Positions 63,723 to 64,000 of a stretch of 64,000 nucleotides of DNA are shown here, piece after piece; position 1 is the first letter of the stretch, and each line of letters opens with the position of its first letter. The translations under genes and the position numbers were made by a program. The notes under the pieces were generated by a model, which was not told where the DNA came from, did no database searches, and worked only from the letters and a program-made list of their open reading frames with translations. Origin of the DNA: Methanospirillum stamsii (GTDB taxonomy: Archaea > Halobacteriota > Methanomicrobia > Methanomicrobiales > Methanospirillaceae); the NCBI RefSeq assembly GCF_046244385.1, contig NZ_CP176366.1:434001-498000 (forward strand), written 5' to 3'.

Positions 63723-64000
63723 GTCTGCACCTCCAGGTTTTCGGTCTGTTCCCAGACCTTATCACTCAAAGCCTTGATTCTATCAGGATCTTTTTGTTCT
63801 TTCATCCGGGCGATCTCTGAACGTGCAGAGATGGAAAGAAGCTGCCTTACCGGAACTCCCCGACGCATCGCAGCCCTAACAGCATCATAATACCAGATTA
63901 TTACCTTAAGCATCCAGTACTGCTTTTCAAGCGGACAGAATGAATCATCATCACTATACGCACTCTGCTGAAGGAAATCTTCCCTGATAATCCTGGCAAC
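63704..64000 (-). CDS. atpA: A-type ATP synthase subunit A, C-terminal part
   Basis: The frame is open from the window edge to its stop at 63704, so 98 residues of the C-terminus are visible. They read VARIIREDFLQQSAYSDDDS then FCPLEKQYWMLKVIIWYYDA, the conserved helical C-terminal domain of the catalytic A subunit. The nucleotide-binding domain lies outside the window. The 3' end overlaps atpB, giving the usual archaeal A-B-D order. Confidence 0.92.
   Translation of the reverse strand, partial: VARIIREDFLQQSAYSDDDSFCPLEKQYWMLKVIIWYYDAVRAAMRRGVPVRQLLSISARSEIARMKEQKDPDRIKALSDKVWEQTENLEVQTCSTAA

Overview
The window looks like a chromosome segment of a methanogenic archaeon of the Methanomicrobiales, most like Methanospirillum. 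The evidence is an A-type ATP synthase (A-B-D order), an energy-converting Ech [NiFe] hydrogenase, an archaellin, an archaeal homodimer-type tRNA-intron endonuclease, archaeal PheRS and TrpRS, AMP-forming acetyl-CoA synthetase, genes for N-epsilon-acetyl-beta-lysine, and PAS-rich sensors with archaeal HTH domains. The species call rests on gene content only. I saw no rRNA, tRNA or CRISPR array.

Layout. 1-12 kb is housekeeping: a zinc-ribbon protein cut by the window edge, UPF0147, yjbQ-thiC, a tight run (radical SAM activase, UPF0200 kinase, TIM-barrel protein, RNase Z), a lone archaellin, an S1/OB/DHH phosphoesterase, and the acs-OFA transporter operon. 12.5-17.3 kb is a signalling cluster (HTH-PAS regulator, REC-GAF-PAS-PAS histidine kinase, REC-PAS protein). 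17.3-18.8 kb holds three co-oriented genes, two unknown and one an acylphosphatase with a coiled-coil tail. pheS-pheT follow.

22-28.5 kb is a degraded accessory zone of toxin-antitoxin-like modules: a broken nucleotidyltransferase, hicB with a dead hicA, an exported beta-helix protein, an MNT/HEPN pair, an unlisted VapB-like gene with a PIN remnant fused by deletion to an HI0074-like remnant, an HI0073-like gene, and mntA-hepT. trpS, endA and a second HTH-multiPAS regulator follow.

33-44.8 kb reads as an osmoadaptation region: two KamA-family enzymes (one true lysine 2,3-aminomutase, one with altered substrate residues), the acetyltransferase AblB, the K+ transporter Kup (plus a duplicated 3' fragment), an MscS channel and an overlapping unknown gene. 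Inside it an IS630-family element sits in a flavoprotein gene downstream of a divergent tetR. The TA target duplication is visible and the reading frame is restored when the element is removed in silico.

44.8-53 kb carries two divergent exported thioredoxin-like proteins, enolase, two tandem SLOG/DUF2493-like paralogues, an IS110-family element with a long upstream non-coding flank, a DUF389 membrane protein, a small sulfite-reductase-like protein and a cupin. 53.4-58.5 kb is a complete echABCDEF operon. A membrane PAS histidine kinase follows, and the window closes with atpD, atpB and the 3' end of atpA on the minus strand.
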